DNA from: Pseudomonadales bacterium
GTDB taxonomy: Bacteria > Pseudomonadota > Gammaproteobacteria > Pseudomonadales > Azotimanducaceae
DNA length: 64,000 bases
Direction of reading: 5' to 3'
Assembly: GCA_016763855.1 (NCBI GenBank)
Contig: JAESSY010000005.1
Location: 1 to 64,000 of the forward strand
Shown piece after piece: positions 19,955-30,294 of the stretch. Position numbers and translations under genes: made by a program. Every line of letters begins with the position of its first letter. The stretch's first letter is position 1. A model generated the notes under the pieces. The model saw only the letters and a program-made list of their open reading frames with translations, did no database searches and was not told the origin of the DNA.

Positions 19955-21847
19955 ATGCCAGAACCATTAGCTTTCAAGGATCACAGTGGCGAGAGTCGAA
20001 TTTATTTTGATCGCGTAGTTGTGGCCTTTGCTTTGTTATTGTTAGCAACGCTCTTTCTTGTAGCGAGAATGTTCTATTTACAAATTATTCAACATGATTT
20101 GTATTCAACCCTCTCAGATAAAAATCGTATTCATGTAGAATCTGTGCCTCCAGTTCGTGGTTTGATCTTTGATCGCCATGGCGAATTACTAGCGGATAAT
20201 ATTCCTTCCTTTCGATTGGCCATTACTAAAGAGCGTGTCAAAAATCTAGATGACACCATTGCCGAAATTAATAAACTGATTGGCGTCAGTGACGATCGAA
20301 TTAAGTCCTTTAACCGGCGACAATCCCAACGTCGTCGCCCCTATGAATCCGTGCCAATAAGATTACGATTATCGCAGGAAGAAATCGCGAAAGTAAGCGT
20401 CGCTCTCTATGATCTACCGGGAGTTGAAGTAGAGGCAAAATTGATTCGGCACTATCCAATGGGTGAGCTCATGGCTCATGCCGTTGGCAGTGTACGGCGC
20501 ATTAATGAATCGGATGCCAAGAGAATAGATAGGATTGCATACTCTGGAACAGACCATATAGGGAAAATCGGTATTGAAAAATACTATGAAGACCTTCTTC
20601 TGGGCAAGGTGGGTTACCGACGAGTGGAAACTGATGCCCGTGGTCGAGTCATGAAAATACTTGATTCCACCCCTTCATCTCAGGGCAAGAATTTGAAGCT
20701 TCATATTGATGCGAACCTTCAAAAAGCGGCGAGTGATGCGTTGGGAGATCGTCGAGGTTCTATTGTTGCAATTGATCCAAAAACTGGTGGTATATTGGCG
20801 ATGGTGAGTAAGCCATCCTATGATCCGAATTTATTTGTGAACGGAATTGATTTTGCAACCTATGCCGGTTTACGCGATTCCATTGATGTGCCTTTGTTCA
20901 ATCGAGCTGTGCAGGGGCAATATGAACCGGGTTCAACAATAAAACCTTTTGTGGCACTAACGGGTTTAATCACCGGCGCCACTAATGAAGAATATAAGGT
21001 AAAAGACCCTGGTTGGTTCAAGCTCCCTAAAAGCAATCGCCTTTATCGCGATTGGAATTGGACGAAGGATGGCACCGGTGGTCATGGCCTAGTGAATATA
21101 ACCAAAGCGATTTACAGATCCTGTAATATCTATTTCTACGAATTAGCGGTTAAGCTTGGCATAGATCGCCTTCATGAAAATCTTGCTATGTTTGGTTTTG
21201 GGAAAAATACCGCGGTAGATCTGCCCGAAGCAAGAAGTGGATTGCTACCCTCTAGAGAATGGAAAATGGGAGCTCGGGGTGAGATTTGGTATCCAGGAGA
21301 TACCGTTAATATCGGCATTGGCCAAGGTGATATCTTAGTGACGCCATTGCAGCTAGCAAGTGCAGTAGCGGTTCTGGCAAACAGGGGTAAAGTACTTGCG
21401 CCAAGATTGTACATGGATATTTCAGATGATGATCTCGTTCCACCACAAAAACAAAATGATATTGATTTAATACCTGATCATGATTGGGATCTAATCATAG
21501 GTGCGATGGAAAAAGTTGTGCACCGTGGAAATCAAGGTTTTGGCGAAAATGGAACAGCATGGGCCTATATCGGTCGTGGTATAAAATATCGTATGGCAGG
21601 TAAATCTGGAACGGCACAGGTTGTAGGCATTGCTCAGGGGGAATTGTACGATGAGGAACTATTGACTGAACGTCAACGAAAGCATGCATGGTTTGTGGCG
21701 TTTGCACCTATCGAAGATCCTGTTATTGCCTTAGCTGTATTGATAGAGAATGGAGGGGGAGGCTCTAAAAATGCCGCGCCGATAGTTCGTGAAGTGCTCG
21801 ACTATTATTTGATAGAAGGCCATGGGAAGAGGGTGGCAAAAAAATGA
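19955..21847 (+). CDS. mrdA: penicillin-binding protein 2 (elongasome transpeptidase)
   Basis: 630 residues. It cross-links peptidoglycan during rod elongation. One N-terminal membrane anchor (about residues 20-42), a PBP dimer domain with 'VPPVRGLIFDRHGELLADN', then the transpeptidase domain with SxxK in 'YEPGSTIKPFVAL', SxN in 'YRSCNIYFY' and KSGTAQ in 'MAGKSGTAQVVG'. Overlaps rodA by ATGA. Confidence 0.97.
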   Translation: MPEPLAFKDHSGESRIYFDRVVVAFALLLLATLFLVARMFYLQIIQHDLYSTLSDKNRIHVESVPPVRGLIFDRHGELLADNIPSFRLAITKERVKNLDDTIAEINKLIGVSDDRIKSFNRRQSQRRRPYESVPIRLRLSQEEIAKVSVALYDLPGVEVEAKLIRHYPMGELMAHAVGSVRRINESDAKRIDRIAYSGTDHIGKIGIEKYYEDLLLGKVGYRRVETDARGRVMKILDSTPSSQGKNLKLHIDANLQKAASDALGDRRGSIVAIDPKTGGILAMVSKPSYDPNLFVNGIDFATYAGLRDSIDVPLFNRAVQGQYEPGSTIKPFVALTGLITGATNEEYKVKDPGWFKLPKSNRLYRDWNWTKDGTGGHGLVNITKAIYRSCNIYFYELAVKLGIDRLHENLAMFGFGKNTAVDLPEARSGLLPSREWKMGARGEIWYPGDTVNIGIGQGDILVTPLQLASAVAVLANRGKVLAPRLYMDISDDDLVPPQKQNDIDLIPDHDWDLIIGAMEKVVHRGNQGFGENGTAWAYIGRGIKYRMAGKSGTAQVVGIAQGELYDEELLTERQRKHAWFVAFAPIEDPVIALAVLIENGGGGSKNAAPIVREVLDYYLIEGHGKRVAKK

Positions 21848-22983
21848 GTCAGGATTTTGTGCGAAGTATGCATCAGGCTGACTACTCTTTAAGTCGGCGC
21901 CCTGGTCCCAGTAGTCTCTTTCATATCGATGTTCCACTGTTAATGATTCTTACTGTCATCATGACCTATGGCCTCATTGTTTTGTACAGTGCTGTGGAAC
22001 AACACAATGCGCCGATGATTTCCCAAGGCATAAAAATTGGAATTGCCTTTGTTGTCATGGCTGTGATGGCTCAGATTTCACCTGTTTTTTATTTAAGACT
22101 AGCACCCTGGTTATACCTTGTTGGTGTTATTTTATTGGTCTTAGTGCTTTTCTTTGGATATTCAGTCAACGGTTCACAACGTTGGTTACGCATACCCGGT
22201 CTGTTTTCTTTTCAACCTTCTGAAATAATGAAACTGGTCCTACCGATGATTCTTGCCTGGTACTTTCATGACCGGCACCTACCTCCCAAAATCAAGCATT
22301 TGTTTTGGGCGGCGGTGATGATTTTGATACCAGTTTTATTGATAGGGCGACAGCCAGATCTGGGTACAGCTTTAATTATAGGTACCTCGGGCCTGTTGGT
22401 CTTATTCTTGGCAGGTATCCCTCTTAGATATGTTCTTGGTGTTATTGGCCTCGCGATTGCGGCGGCCCCGGCCCTTTGGTTTGTCATGCGAGACTATCAA
22501 CGCCAACGAATTTTGACGCTCCTCAATCCAGAAAGTGATCCATTAGGTGCAGGATGGAATATCATTCAGTCAAAAACCGCAATAGGATCTGGGGGATTGA
22601 TGGGCAAAGGTTTGTTCCAAGGGACGCAATCCCATCTCGATTTTTTACCTGAGAGCCAGACTGATTTTATCATAGCTGTTTTGGCAGAAGAGTTAGGATT
22701 AGTGGGCGTGATGTTTTTGCTTATTCTGTATATTCTGCTTTTAGGGAGAGGGGTGCTTATATCCGTTCAGGCTCAAGATACTTTCGGTAGGCTGTTAGCC
22801 GGTACAATCACTTTCACTTTTTTTGTTTATGTCTTTGTTAATATCGGCATGGTTAGCGGTATACTACCGGTCGTTGGCGTACCTTTGCCGCTGGTGAGTT
22901 ACGGTGGAACATCTATTCTGACTCTGTTTGCGGGATTTGGCATTATTATGTCGATTAATAGCCATCGTCGCATCTCTATGTAA
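21844..22983 (+). CDS. rodA: peptidoglycan glycosyltransferase RodA
   Basis: 379 residues and about ten membrane segments, SEDS family. It polymerises lipid II with PBP2 under MreB guidance. Signatures include 'KTAIGSGGLMGKGLFQGTQS', 'DFIIAVLAEELGLVG' and 'PVVGVPLPLVSYGGTSIL'. Here rlpA follows directly; the lytic transglycosylase gene (mltB) often found between rodA and rlpA is absent. Confidence 0.97.
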   Translation: MSQDFVRSMHQADYSLSRRPGPSSLFHIDVPLLMILTVIMTYGLIVLYSAVEQHNAPMISQGIKIGIAFVVMAVMAQISPVFYLRLAPWLYLVGVILLVLVLFFGYSVNGSQRWLRIPGLFSFQPSEIMKLVLPMILAWYFHDRHLPPKIKHLFWAAVMILIPVLLIGRQPDLGTALIIGTSGLLVLFLAGIPLRYVLGVIGLAIAAAPALWFVMRDYQRQRILTLLNPESDPLGAGWNIIQSKTAIGSGGLMGKGLFQGTQSHLDFLPESQTDFIIAVLAEELGLVGVMFLLILYILLLGRGVLISVQAQDTFGRLLAGTITFTFFVYVFVNIGMVSGILPVVGVPLPLVSYGGTSILTLFAGFGIIMSINSHRRISM

Positions 22984-23071
22984 TCAGAGACGGTGTAAAG
23001 AAACTAAGTAAACAGACGGTGTAATTAGAGATCGTTCTTAGAATCAATAGGAAATATTTCAAGGAGAATTT

Positions 23072-23869
23072 TTGTTTAAGTTTGCATTTCTGCTCCAGTA
23101 CAAGAGAGTGGGACAAATCCTAATCCTCTTGATGCTAATCAGTGCTTGTCAAAGTGAGTTTGTGCTTGAAAGTGTGCCAGAACTCAAGCCCCAGAGTAAT
23201 GCTCCCTTTACAAGGGGTAATAGATCACCCTACGTGGTATTTGGTAAAACTTATGAGGTGATGCCAGATAGCCTGGGTTACCGAGAGATTGGTATCGCGT
23301 CCTGGTATGGAAAAAAATTCCATGGCAGGCTGACTTCCAATGGTGAAGTCTATGATATGTATGAGATCAGCGCGGCTCATAAGTCATTGCCCCTGCCGAC
23401 AAAAGTTAAGGTGACCAATCTTGATAATGGCAAAAGTATTGTTATTCGTGTCAATGACCGAGGTCCATTCCATGATGACCGGGTCATCGATTTGTCCTAC
23501 CAAGCTGCTATGGCGTTAGGTTTCGTAGAAAGAGGAACCGCACCCGTTGTTGTCGAAGCAATAGATGAACTCAATTTTCCAAACAGAGAACCCGAGTCAG
23601 ATCCAGAGCACTATTATCTCCAGATAGGTGCATTCTCAAAGCTTCTCGGTGCGAAAAAACAGGTAGCAGAAATAAAATCGCTCCTTACCAATCGACAACT
23701 TCCAATACTAGAAGTGAATATCTTAGCCAATGAAACAGAATCTCAAACCCTCCACAGAGTATGGCTTGGCCCTATAATAAGTGAAAGCACGCGAGATCAA
23801 GTTATAGTGTTGGTTCAGCAAGCTAGGCTTGGGGACGCGATTCCTATAAAGACGAATAGAATCAAATAG
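23072..23869 (+). CDS. rlpA: rare lipoprotein A, septal lytic transglycosylase
   Basis: 265 residues from TTG, preceded by AAGGAG eight bases upstream. Lipoprotein signal ending 'LMLISAC'. The double-psi beta-barrel includes 'GIASWYGKKFHGRLTSNGE' and 'VRVNDRGPFHDDRVIDLS'-like catalytic-site residues (E of NGE, H, D). A C-terminal SPOR domain ('YYLQIGAFSKLLGAKKQV') binds denuded glycan at division sites. In Pseudomonas, RlpA cleaves naked glycan strands. Confidence 0.95.
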   Translation: MFKFAFLLQYKRVGQILILLMLISACQSEFVLESVPELKPQSNAPFTRGNRSPYVVFGKTYEVMPDSLGYREIGIASWYGKKFHGRLTSNGEVYDMYEISAAHKSLPLPTKVKVTNLDNGKSIVIRVNDRGPFHDDRVIDLSYQAAMALGFVERGTAPVVVEAIDELNFPNREPESDPEHYYLQIGAFSKLLGAKKQVAEIKSLLTNRQLPILEVNILANETESQTLHRVWLGPIISESTRDQVIVLVQQARLGDAIPIKTNRIK

Positions 23870-23928
23870 GAACTAACACTAATGAAGCTAAACAGCTTCG
23901 TACCCATTCAACATTATATAGAGTAAAA

Positions 23929-25113
23929 ATGATCAAACAAAAATTAGTCAATATCACAGTACTTATTGCCAGCTTGTTTTGGCTGACCTCAAGTATGGCT
24001 GCACCGCAAATCATACCGGCTGCCCCGCAACTAGCAGCTGAAGGTTACTTACTCATTGATGCCGATACCGGTAAGGTTTTAGTTGAATACAATAGTCAGC
24101 AAAGACTACCTCCGGCGAGCCTTACGAAAATAATGACTTCCTATATAGCATCGAGTGAATTGATCAACGGTACGCTGAAGCTGAATGAAGATGTGGACGT
24201 CAGCGAACGAGCCTGGAGAACTGGCGGATCCCGTATGTTTATACAGGAAGGAACGAAAGTTAAAGTCGAGGATTTGTTAAACGGCATTATTATCCAATCT
24301 GGTAATGATGCGAGTGTGGCGCTGGCAGAGCATATTGCTGGCAATGAAGATGCCTTTGCAGACGTAATGAATCAACAAGCGCAGTTGTTAGGCATGACGG
24401 ACACGCACTATATGAATGCAACAGGTCTGCCGAACGAAGAGCATTACACTACTGCGGCAGATCTCGCGAAATTGACAATTGCTTTGATCAAAGACTATCC
24501 GGAATACTACAAGCGATACAGCGAAAAATATTTCACCTACAATGATATAAGGCAACCCAATCGAAATCAGCTTTTATGGAGAGATAAGTCGGTAGACGGT
24601 GTCAAGACGGGTCATACTAGTGCTGCAGGGTACTGCCTTGTATCTTCAGCGGTAAGAAATGGCATGCGCCTTGTTTCGGTTGTTATGGGGTCAAAATCAG
24701 AAGAGGCAAGAGCAGTTGAAAGCCAGCGCTTACTCTCTTATGGATTCCGATATTATGAAACTCTAAATCTATACAAGGCAGATGAAACCTTAAAGACTGT
24801 TCGGGCATGGCGTGGTCAAGTGTCAAATATTGATTTGGGTTTGGCCGAGGGAATAACAATAACCATTCCTCGGGGGGCAAAGAAAAACTTGGAAGCATCT
24901 ATGGATATTCAGCAGGTTATTAAGGCGCCCATAAAAAAGGGCCAGGCTGTCGGTAAGTTAACGATCATGAGTGGTGAATTACTTGTAGCTGAAGTGGATC
25001 TTGTTGCGCTGGTTAACCTTGAAGAAGGTGGTTTTTTTAGTCGATTATGGGATGCTATTGCATTGTTTTTCACCGAGCTGTTTTCCGGAGATACACTGAC
25101 GGCTACTACATAG
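23929..25113 (+). CDS. dacA: D-alanyl-D-alanine carboxypeptidase (PBP5/6 family)
   Basis: 394 residues. Signal peptide to about residue 24. Catalytic SxxK in 'PASLTKIMTSYI', SGN in 'IIQSGNDASVALAEHI' and KTG in 'GVKTGHTSAAGYC'. A C-terminal beta-sandwich is followed by an amphipathic anchor (FFSRLWDAIALFFTELF) that holds it on the periplasmic face of the inner membrane. It trims pentapeptides to regulate cross-linking. Confidence 0.97.
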   Translation: MIKQKLVNITVLIASLFWLTSSMAAPQIIPAAPQLAAEGYLLIDADTGKVLVEYNSQQRLPPASLTKIMTSYIASSELINGTLKLNEDVDVSERAWRTGGSRMFIQEGTKVKVEDLLNGIIIQSGNDASVALAEHIAGNEDAFADVMNQQAQLLGMTDTHYMNATGLPNEEHYTTAADLAKLTIALIKDYPEYYKRYSEKYFTYNDIRQPNRNQLLWRDKSVDGVKTGHTSAAGYCLVSSAVRNGMRLVSVVMGSKSEEARAVESQRLLSYGFRYYETLNLYKADETLKTVRAWRGQVSNIDLGLAEGITITIPRGAKKNLEASMDIQQVIKAPIKKGQAVGKLTIMSGELLVAEVDLVALVNLEEGGFFSRLWDAIALFFTELFSGDTLTATT

Positions 25114-25153
25114 CGAAGATAGCGTGTGAGGGTAGGAATTTAAGAGTAAAACA

Positions 25154-25432
25154 ATGGACAAACTAACTGAGGCAGGCCAATCAAAAATTGAATTTCCCTG
25201 CAACTACCCGGTGAAGGTAATTGTCGAAGTGAATGCAAATATAATTTCCGACGTCACCGCCATTATAGAAAAACATGATGCTCGCATGTCTCCGGAAAAG
25301 ATGGAGCAGAACCCAAGCCGAAACAGCAAATTTATTTCCCTCAGGTTTATGTTGTGGGCGACAGGGACAGCACAACTGGAAAAACTCTTCGAAGACCTTA
25401 AGCAGTGTGACGCTGTAAAGATGGTTCTATAG
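25154..25432 (+). CDS. ybeD: YbeD-like DUF493 protein
   Basis: 92 residues, ending 'LFEDLKQCDAVKMVL'. A small ACT-like ferredoxin-fold protein conserved between dacA and lipB in gammaproteobacteria. In E. coli it is structurally like the regulatory domain of PGDH; its role is not established. Its last base pairs overlap the lipB start (TAGTG). Confidence 0.9.
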   Translation: MDKLTEAGQSKIEFPCNYPVKVIVEVNANIISDVTAIIEKHDARMSPEKMEQNPSRNSKFISLRFMLWATGTAQLEKLFEDLKQCDAVKMVL

Positions 25433-26064
25433 TGAATTCACAATTGCGCGTGAGGCATCTGGGTATGAGTTCATATCAGGATGTTTGGCAACAGATGAAA
25501 GAATTCACCCATAGTAGAAATAATGACACTTGTGATGAGGCTTGGGTGGTTGAGCATCCCCCGGTTTTTACTCTGGGTCAAGCAGGGAAATCGGAACACA
25601 TCCTCGCGGCAGGTGATATCCCTATTGTGAAAAGCGATCGAGGAGGGCAGGTAACCTACCATGGCCCAGGACAACTAATTGTTTATTTACTCATCGATAT
25701 TCGACGTTTGGGTATCAATGTCAGGCAGCTCGTAAGTGGAATCGAAGTGTCCATTGTTAATCTCTTAAATACATATAACGTTGTTGCCGCAGCGCGTAAA
25801 GACGCACCGGGTGTTTATGTCGACGGAAAAAAAATAGCAGCACTTGGACTTAGAATTCGAAAAGGATGCAGCTATCATGGATTGAGCCTGAATGTGGATA
25901 TGGATATGGAACCTTACAGTCAAATTAATCCTTGTGGTTATGCAGAAATGGAAATTATTCAATTACGAGATCTGGGCGTTACTCAGAGCTTAATGCAAGT
26001 ATCTGAATTATTGCTTACTCACATACAAGGTCAGTTCAGCTATACTTCACTTATACAAGACTAG
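25432..26064 (+). CDS. lipB: octanoyl-[ACP]:protein N-octanoyltransferase
   Basis: 210 residues from GTG overlapping the ybeD stop. It transfers octanoate from ACP to lipoyl domains. Visible signatures: 'RGGQVTYHGPGQLIVYLLID', the lysine in 'GKKIAALGLRIRKGCSYHG' and the acyl-thioester cysteine in 'SQINPCGY'. lipA follows 9 bases later and completes the pathway. Confidence 0.97.
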   Translation: MNSQLRVRHLGMSSYQDVWQQMKEFTHSRNNDTCDEAWVVEHPPVFTLGQAGKSEHILAAGDIPIVKSDRGGQVTYHGPGQLIVYLLIDIRRLGINVRQLVSGIEVSIVNLLNTYNVVAAARKDAPGVYVDGKKIAALGLRIRKGCSYHGLSLNVDMDMEPYSQINPCGYAEMEIIQLRDLGVTQSLMQVSELLLTHIQGQFSYTSLIQD

Positions 26065-26073
26065 TTTTTTACT

Positions 26074-27036
26074 ATGACCAGAGATCCCAAAAATAAACTT
26101 GTCCAAGGCATAAAGCTGCGTGGTGCCGACAAGGTTCGGCGCATTCCAATCAAGGTTGTACCTAGCGATGAATTGCTACGCAAGCCGGATTGGATCCGGG
26201 TTCGAATTCCTGTTAGTGCGGAAATTGGTCGAATTAAAAATGTCTTACGACGCAGAAAGCTAGCCTCAGTTTGTGAAGAAGCAAGTTGCCCTAATCTGGG
26301 CGAATGCTTTGATCATGGCACAGCGACCTTCATGGTGATGGGAGAAATATGTACACGTCGATGTCCTTTTTGTGATGTGGGGCACGGTAAGCCAAACCCT
26401 CTGGATCCCGATGAACCTCGCCAATTAGCAGAAGCCGTGGCAGAAATGCAGTTGAAGTATGTCGTCGTGACTTCTGTTGACCGAGATGATGTAAAAGATA
26501 GTGGCGCGTCCCACTTTGCCGAATGTATTAATCAAATGCGATTACTTAATCCCAATACGAAAATAGAAGTTCTGGTACCAGATTTTAGAGGGCGGATGGA
26601 AATAGCGTTGGAACGTTTGTCTGCCTATCCGCCGGATGTCTTCAATCATAATCTTGAGACCGTTCCTCGTCTCTATAAAAAGGCACGACCTGGTGCGGAT
26701 TATCAATGGTCATTGAGCCTGCTGAAACGGTATAAGGCCGTTCGACCTGAGGTAACGACTAAATCGGGTTTAATGCTGGGTCTGGGCGAGACAATAGAAG
26801 AAGTAAAAGAAGAACTAAGAGACATGCGAGCCCATGATATAGAAATGCTAACGCTCGGGCAGTACTTACAACCTAGCCGTGAACATTTAAAGGTGGAGCG
26901 ATATGTCCATCCTGATGAATTCGCAGCACTAAAAGAATTCGCAGAGGCTTTGGGTTTTCACCAGGTTGCCAGTGGTCCACTCGTTAGATCTTCCTATCAC
27001 GCAGACTTGCAGGCAAAGGGCGAAGAAGTCCGATAG
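26074..27036 (+). CDS. lipA: lipoyl synthase
   Basis: 320 residues, radical SAM enzyme inserting two sulfurs into protein-bound octanoate. The auxiliary cluster cysteines [12 protein letters not shown] (CX4CX5C) and the radical-SAM CX3CX2C in '[13 protein letters not shown]' are intact. The C-terminal RSSYHAD serine that ligates the auxiliary cluster is also present. Confidence 0.98.
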   Translation: MTRDPKNKLVQGIKLRGADKVRRIPIKVVPSDELLRKPDWIRVRIPVSAEIGRIKNVLRRRKLASVCEEASCPNLGECFDHGTATFMVMGEICTRRCPFCDVGHGKPNPLDPDEPRQLAEAVAEMQLKYVVVTSVDRDDVKDSGASHFAECINQMRLLNPNTKIEVLVPDFRGRMEIALERLSAYPPDVFNHNLETVPRLYKKARPGADYQWSLSLLKRYKAVRPEVTTKSGLMLGLGETIEEVKEELRDMRAHDIEMLTLGQYLQPSREHLKVERYVHPDEFAALKEFAEALGFHQVASGPLVRSSYHADLQAKGEEVR

Positions 27037-27067
27037 CTCCCAAATTAATGAAAGGCTGAACTGAAGT

Positions 27068-28518
27068 TTGAGCAATTCTTTGAAAATAAATCGTCGAACA
27101 AAAATTGTCGCCACCATTGGTCCTGCGAGTCAATCTGAAACAGTGATTGGTCGTTTGATAGATTCAGGCGTTAATGTCTTTCGTCTCAATTTTAGCCATG
27201 GCTTAGCTTCAAATCATATTGACGTCGCTAAACGCATTCGCAGTTTGTCTGCTAATCGAAATCTTCATGTGGGTATTTTGGCTGATTTGCAAGGGCCAAA
27301 AATAGAATTGGCGGCTTTAGTGAAAGTAGTGTCACAATTTCCAGGGGTGATAGCTTTACATTGGATCTGGACTGTGACGAGAATTCAGGAGATCAAAGCT
27401 GTGTTGGTCTTGAGTATAAAGACCTGTGCAAGCAAGTTTTCCCAGGAGACATACTCTTGCTGGATGATGGCAGAATTCGCTTAGAAGTGGATGAGGTTGC
27501 TGACAGGACCGTATCAACCACTGTGGTAGTCGGGGGGACACTGAGCTCAAGAAAGGGGATTAACCGACTTGGTGGCGGCCTTGCAGCGTCGGCACTGACA
27601 GACAAGGATAGAGCGGATATTAAAAGCCTTGCAGAGGTAAATCCAGATTTCGTTGCAGTATCATTCGTTAGCTGTGCTGAGGATGTAAAGATAACGAGAG
27701 CCCTACTAGCAAATGAAGGGCTAACACCCGCCATTATTGCCAAAATTGAACGGGCCGAAGTGGTTGCTGATGATCAAATTTTGAGCGCGATTTTGGTGGA
27801 AGCGGAAGGCGTTATGGTTGCCAGAGGCGACTTAGGGGTTGAAGTAGGGGATGCGGCCCTAATTGGTATCCAAAAAAACCTGATTGCCCGAGCCCGAAAA
27901 ATGGACAGGGTAGTGATAACAGCCACCCAGATGATGGAGTCCATGATCTCGGCTTCCATGCCCACTCGGGCAGAAGTGTTTGATGTCGCCAATGCAGTGT
28001 TGGACGGCACCGATGCCGTCATGCTATCGGGTGAAACCGCGGTAGGGGAATATCCCGTTGAAGTGGTGACGGCTATGTCCGAAACTTGCCTAGGAGCCGA
28101 ACGCCATCCCACTATCAGATCCTCTCATCACCGTGTTGATCGGAAATTCACGAGTGCACAAGAAACGATTGCCATGTCAGCCATCTACGCTGCGAACCAT
28201 TATGCCGACGTGCGAGGGATTGCCTGCCTGACGGAATCAGGTAAAACGCCTTTATTAATGTCGCGTTTGAGTTCCGGATTACCCATTTTTGCCCTGAGTT
28301 TCAGCGCTAAGACTCTTCAAAAACTGAGTCTTGCTAGAGGTGTTATTCCTTTGTATTTTGACTTTAATGCCTATGCAGCAAGTGAAATTGATTCACGCGC
28401 GATTACCTTTTTGAAAGAAGGGGGGTATCTGCAAGCGTCAGATTCAATCTTAATGACAAAGGGTGTGACTATTGGAGAGCAGGGCGGCACGAATATTATG
28501 CAAATACTCAGGGTTTGA
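27068..28518 (+). pseudogene. pyk: pyruvate kinase, interrupted by a one-base frameshift
   Basis: The first frame (TTG start, 27068) reads 'TKIVATIGPASQSETVIGRL' through 'GILADLQGPKI' and then turns into unrelated sequence. The second frame continues the enzyme: 'IGGFSESSVTISRGDSFTL', 'GDILLLDDGRIRLEVDEV', the active-site 'MVARGDLGVEVG' and 'TATQMMESMI', to the end at 28518. One base is missing right after 27304 (CCA AAA ATA then GA ATT); restoring it gives about 483 residues, normal for the short pyruvate kinase type. Pyruvate kinase makes ATP and pyruvate from PEP. All catalytic motifs are conserved on both sides, so the break is either very recent or a sequencing error. I cannot tell whether a second copy exists. 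Confidence 0.9.
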
Positions 28519-28530
28519 GCGTCTAGTCAG

Positions 28531-28548
28531 AGTGCTAGATATAGCACT
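28531..28548. terminator. small hairpin between convergent pyk and moeB
   Basis: AGTGCTA and TAGCACT form a seven-pair stem around a four-base loop in the 53-base gap between two convergent genes. No strong T-run follows on either side, so terminator function is plausible by position but weak by sequence. Confidence 0.45.
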
Positions 28549-28571
28549 TCATACAAAAGAAACCATAGGTC

Positions 28572-29342
28572 TTATTTTGTGCTGCTGCAGGCATGACATT
28601 TAGGATTTTTAGGTAGTCGAAGCTTTCGCCAGCTCATATCAATACCGTCAAAAACCTGTAGGAACCCCGCTGAACTCTTACCAATATCGCTTAGAAGGCG
28701 AAGGGCTTCCATAGCTTGCATTGTGCCAATGATCCCAACGATAGGGGCCGCTACACCATTTTCTGCACAATTAAGTGTTTCGTTCTCGAGCTTGCCATAC
28801 AAACACTCATAGCATGGTGAATCAGGATCTGCGTCATAAACTAAAATTTGGCCTTCTAGCCTGATGGCGGCTCCAAAGATGACAGGGGTTGCGGTTTCGA
28901 GACTGAGCTTGTTAATGACTATACGGCTATCAAAATTATCAGTAGCGTCCATAATCAGATCGACATTTTCTAGCTCGAGGCGAAGACGCTCTTCCGTAAA
29001 ACGCACTTTTCTGGTTTCGACATAGGTGTTTGGATTGATGTCTAGAAGCGCACGTTTTACTGAATCAACTTTATAGTCGCCAATATCCTTTGTACCGTGG
29101 GCAATTTGTCGTTGAAGGTTACTCAGATCGACAATGTCATCATCGGCAATAATGAGATGGCCCACACCAGCCGCCGCAAGATAGAGTGCGATAGGACAGC
29201 CAAGACCTCCCAATCCGATAATTAACACACAGGCGTCACGCAATTTTTCCTGACCTGCAATTTCGATTTCTGGCAGCATGATTTGCCGACTGTAGCGAAG
29301 CAATTCGTCATCTGTCATCTCGCTCGCTATCTTATCGTTCAT
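28572..29342 (-). CDS. moeB: MoeB/ThiF/HesA-family adenylyltransferase
   Basis: 256 residues from the ATG at 29342 (MNDKIASEMTDDELLRYSRQ). In-frame starts at 29366 or 29375 would overlap prmC by up to 20 bases. E1-like fold: nucleotide loop 'VLIIGLGGLGCPIALYLAAA' and adenylation region 'DATDNFDSRIVIN'. Zinc pairs are CYEC and CHAC. MoeB adenylates the C terminus of MoaD for molybdopterin synthesis; ThiF does the same for ThiS. The hemA-prfA-prmC neighbourhood favours MoeB, but ThiF activity is not excluded. Confidence 0.9.
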   Translation of the reverse strand: MNDKIASEMTDDELLRYSRQIMLPEIEIAGQEKLRDACVLIIGLGGLGCPIALYLAAAGVGHLIIADDDIVDLSNLQRQIAHGTKDIGDYKVDSVKRALLDINPNTYVETRKVRFTEERLRLELENVDLIMDATDNFDSRIVINKLSLETATPVIFGAAIRLEGQILVYDADPDSPCYECLYGKLENETLNCAENGVAAPIVGIIGTMQAMEALRLLSDIGKSSAGFLQVFDGIDMSWRKLRLPKNPKCHACSSTK

Positions 29343-29355
29343 GACATTACTTCTC

Positions 29356-30255
29356 TCATTTGGCATCCGGTCCATAAGCCAGAATGACTCTATCTTGCCC
29401 GTTCAAATCTTTCAATTTCTCAATACCAGAAAAACCATATTCGACTAGAATACCCTCGACCGCCGATTGCTGATCATATCCATGTTCAAGAATGATCATG
29501 CCACCTTTGCGGAGTTTTTGTTCTGCTGATGAAATGATCTTTCTGAAATCACCGAGACCCTTCTCATCTGCAACAAGGGCGTTATAAGGTTCGTGTTTGA
29601 GCGATTCAAGGTGTTTGTCATCGGCTTCAACATAGGGTGGGTTGCTGACGATTAAATCGAACTGACCGTCTTCGAATGCTGTTAACCAATCGCATTGTAC
29701 AAAGACAACTTTATTTGACGACACTTGCTGACTATTGCGTTGTGCTGTGCAGAGGGTGTCAAACGATCTGTCTGTAGCGACGATCTTAAAGTGTTTTCGC
29801 TCGCTGGCAAGGGAAATGGCAATAGGGCCTGCCCCCGTACCAAGATCGATTACCTGTACCCTGCCTTTTGAATGATCCTTTTTTGTGTCGGGCGGAAAAC
29901 GATCCAATATCGCCTCAATTAATAATTCTGTTTCAGCTCTCGGAATGAGAGTGGATTGATTGACGGTGAATCGAAGGCTCCAAAATTCCTGTTCTCCGAG
30001 AATGTAAGCAATAGGTATCCCTTCCTTGCGTTGCTGAAAAGCGGAGAAATAAGAGGCTGATTCGGATGTACTTAAAATGTAATCATCGTGAGCGAGTAAC
30101 CAGGATCTTGGTTTACCTAAAGCTTGTCCAAGCAACAAATGACAATCAAGGAGCGGAGAATCACTTTGGGTTAACTGAGTTTGAGTCTTCAGCGCTTCCT
30201 TGACACTAATATATTTTTCGTTGTTGGATTGCTTCTGGATAACGCTCTCGCTCAA
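29356..30255 (-). CDS. prmC: peptide chain release factor N5-glutamine methyltransferase
   Basis: 299 residues. It methylates the glutamine of the GGQ motif in RF1 and RF2. SAM motif 'VIDLGTGAGPIAISLASER' and catalytic NPPY in 'LIVSNPPYVEADDKHLES' are present. Its substrate gene prfA lies directly upstream in the same operon. Confidence 0.96.
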   Translation of the reverse strand: MSESVIQKQSNNEKYISVKEALKTQTQLTQSDSPLLDCHLLLGQALGKPRSWLLAHDDYILSTSESASYFSAFQQRKEGIPIAYILGEQEFWSLRFTVNQSTLIPRAETELLIEAILDRFPPDTKKDHSKGRVQVIDLGTGAGPIAISLASERKHFKIVATDRSFDTLCTAQRNSQQVSSNKVVFVQCDWLTAFEDGQFDLIVSNPPYVEADDKHLESLKHEPYNALVADEKGLGDFRKIISSAEQKLRKGGMIILEHGYDQQSAVEGILVEYGFSGIEKLKDLNGQDRVILAYGPDAK

Positions 30256-30294
30256 ATACCTAAATACAGCTTAATGTTCAGTGTTTTTTTGCGT

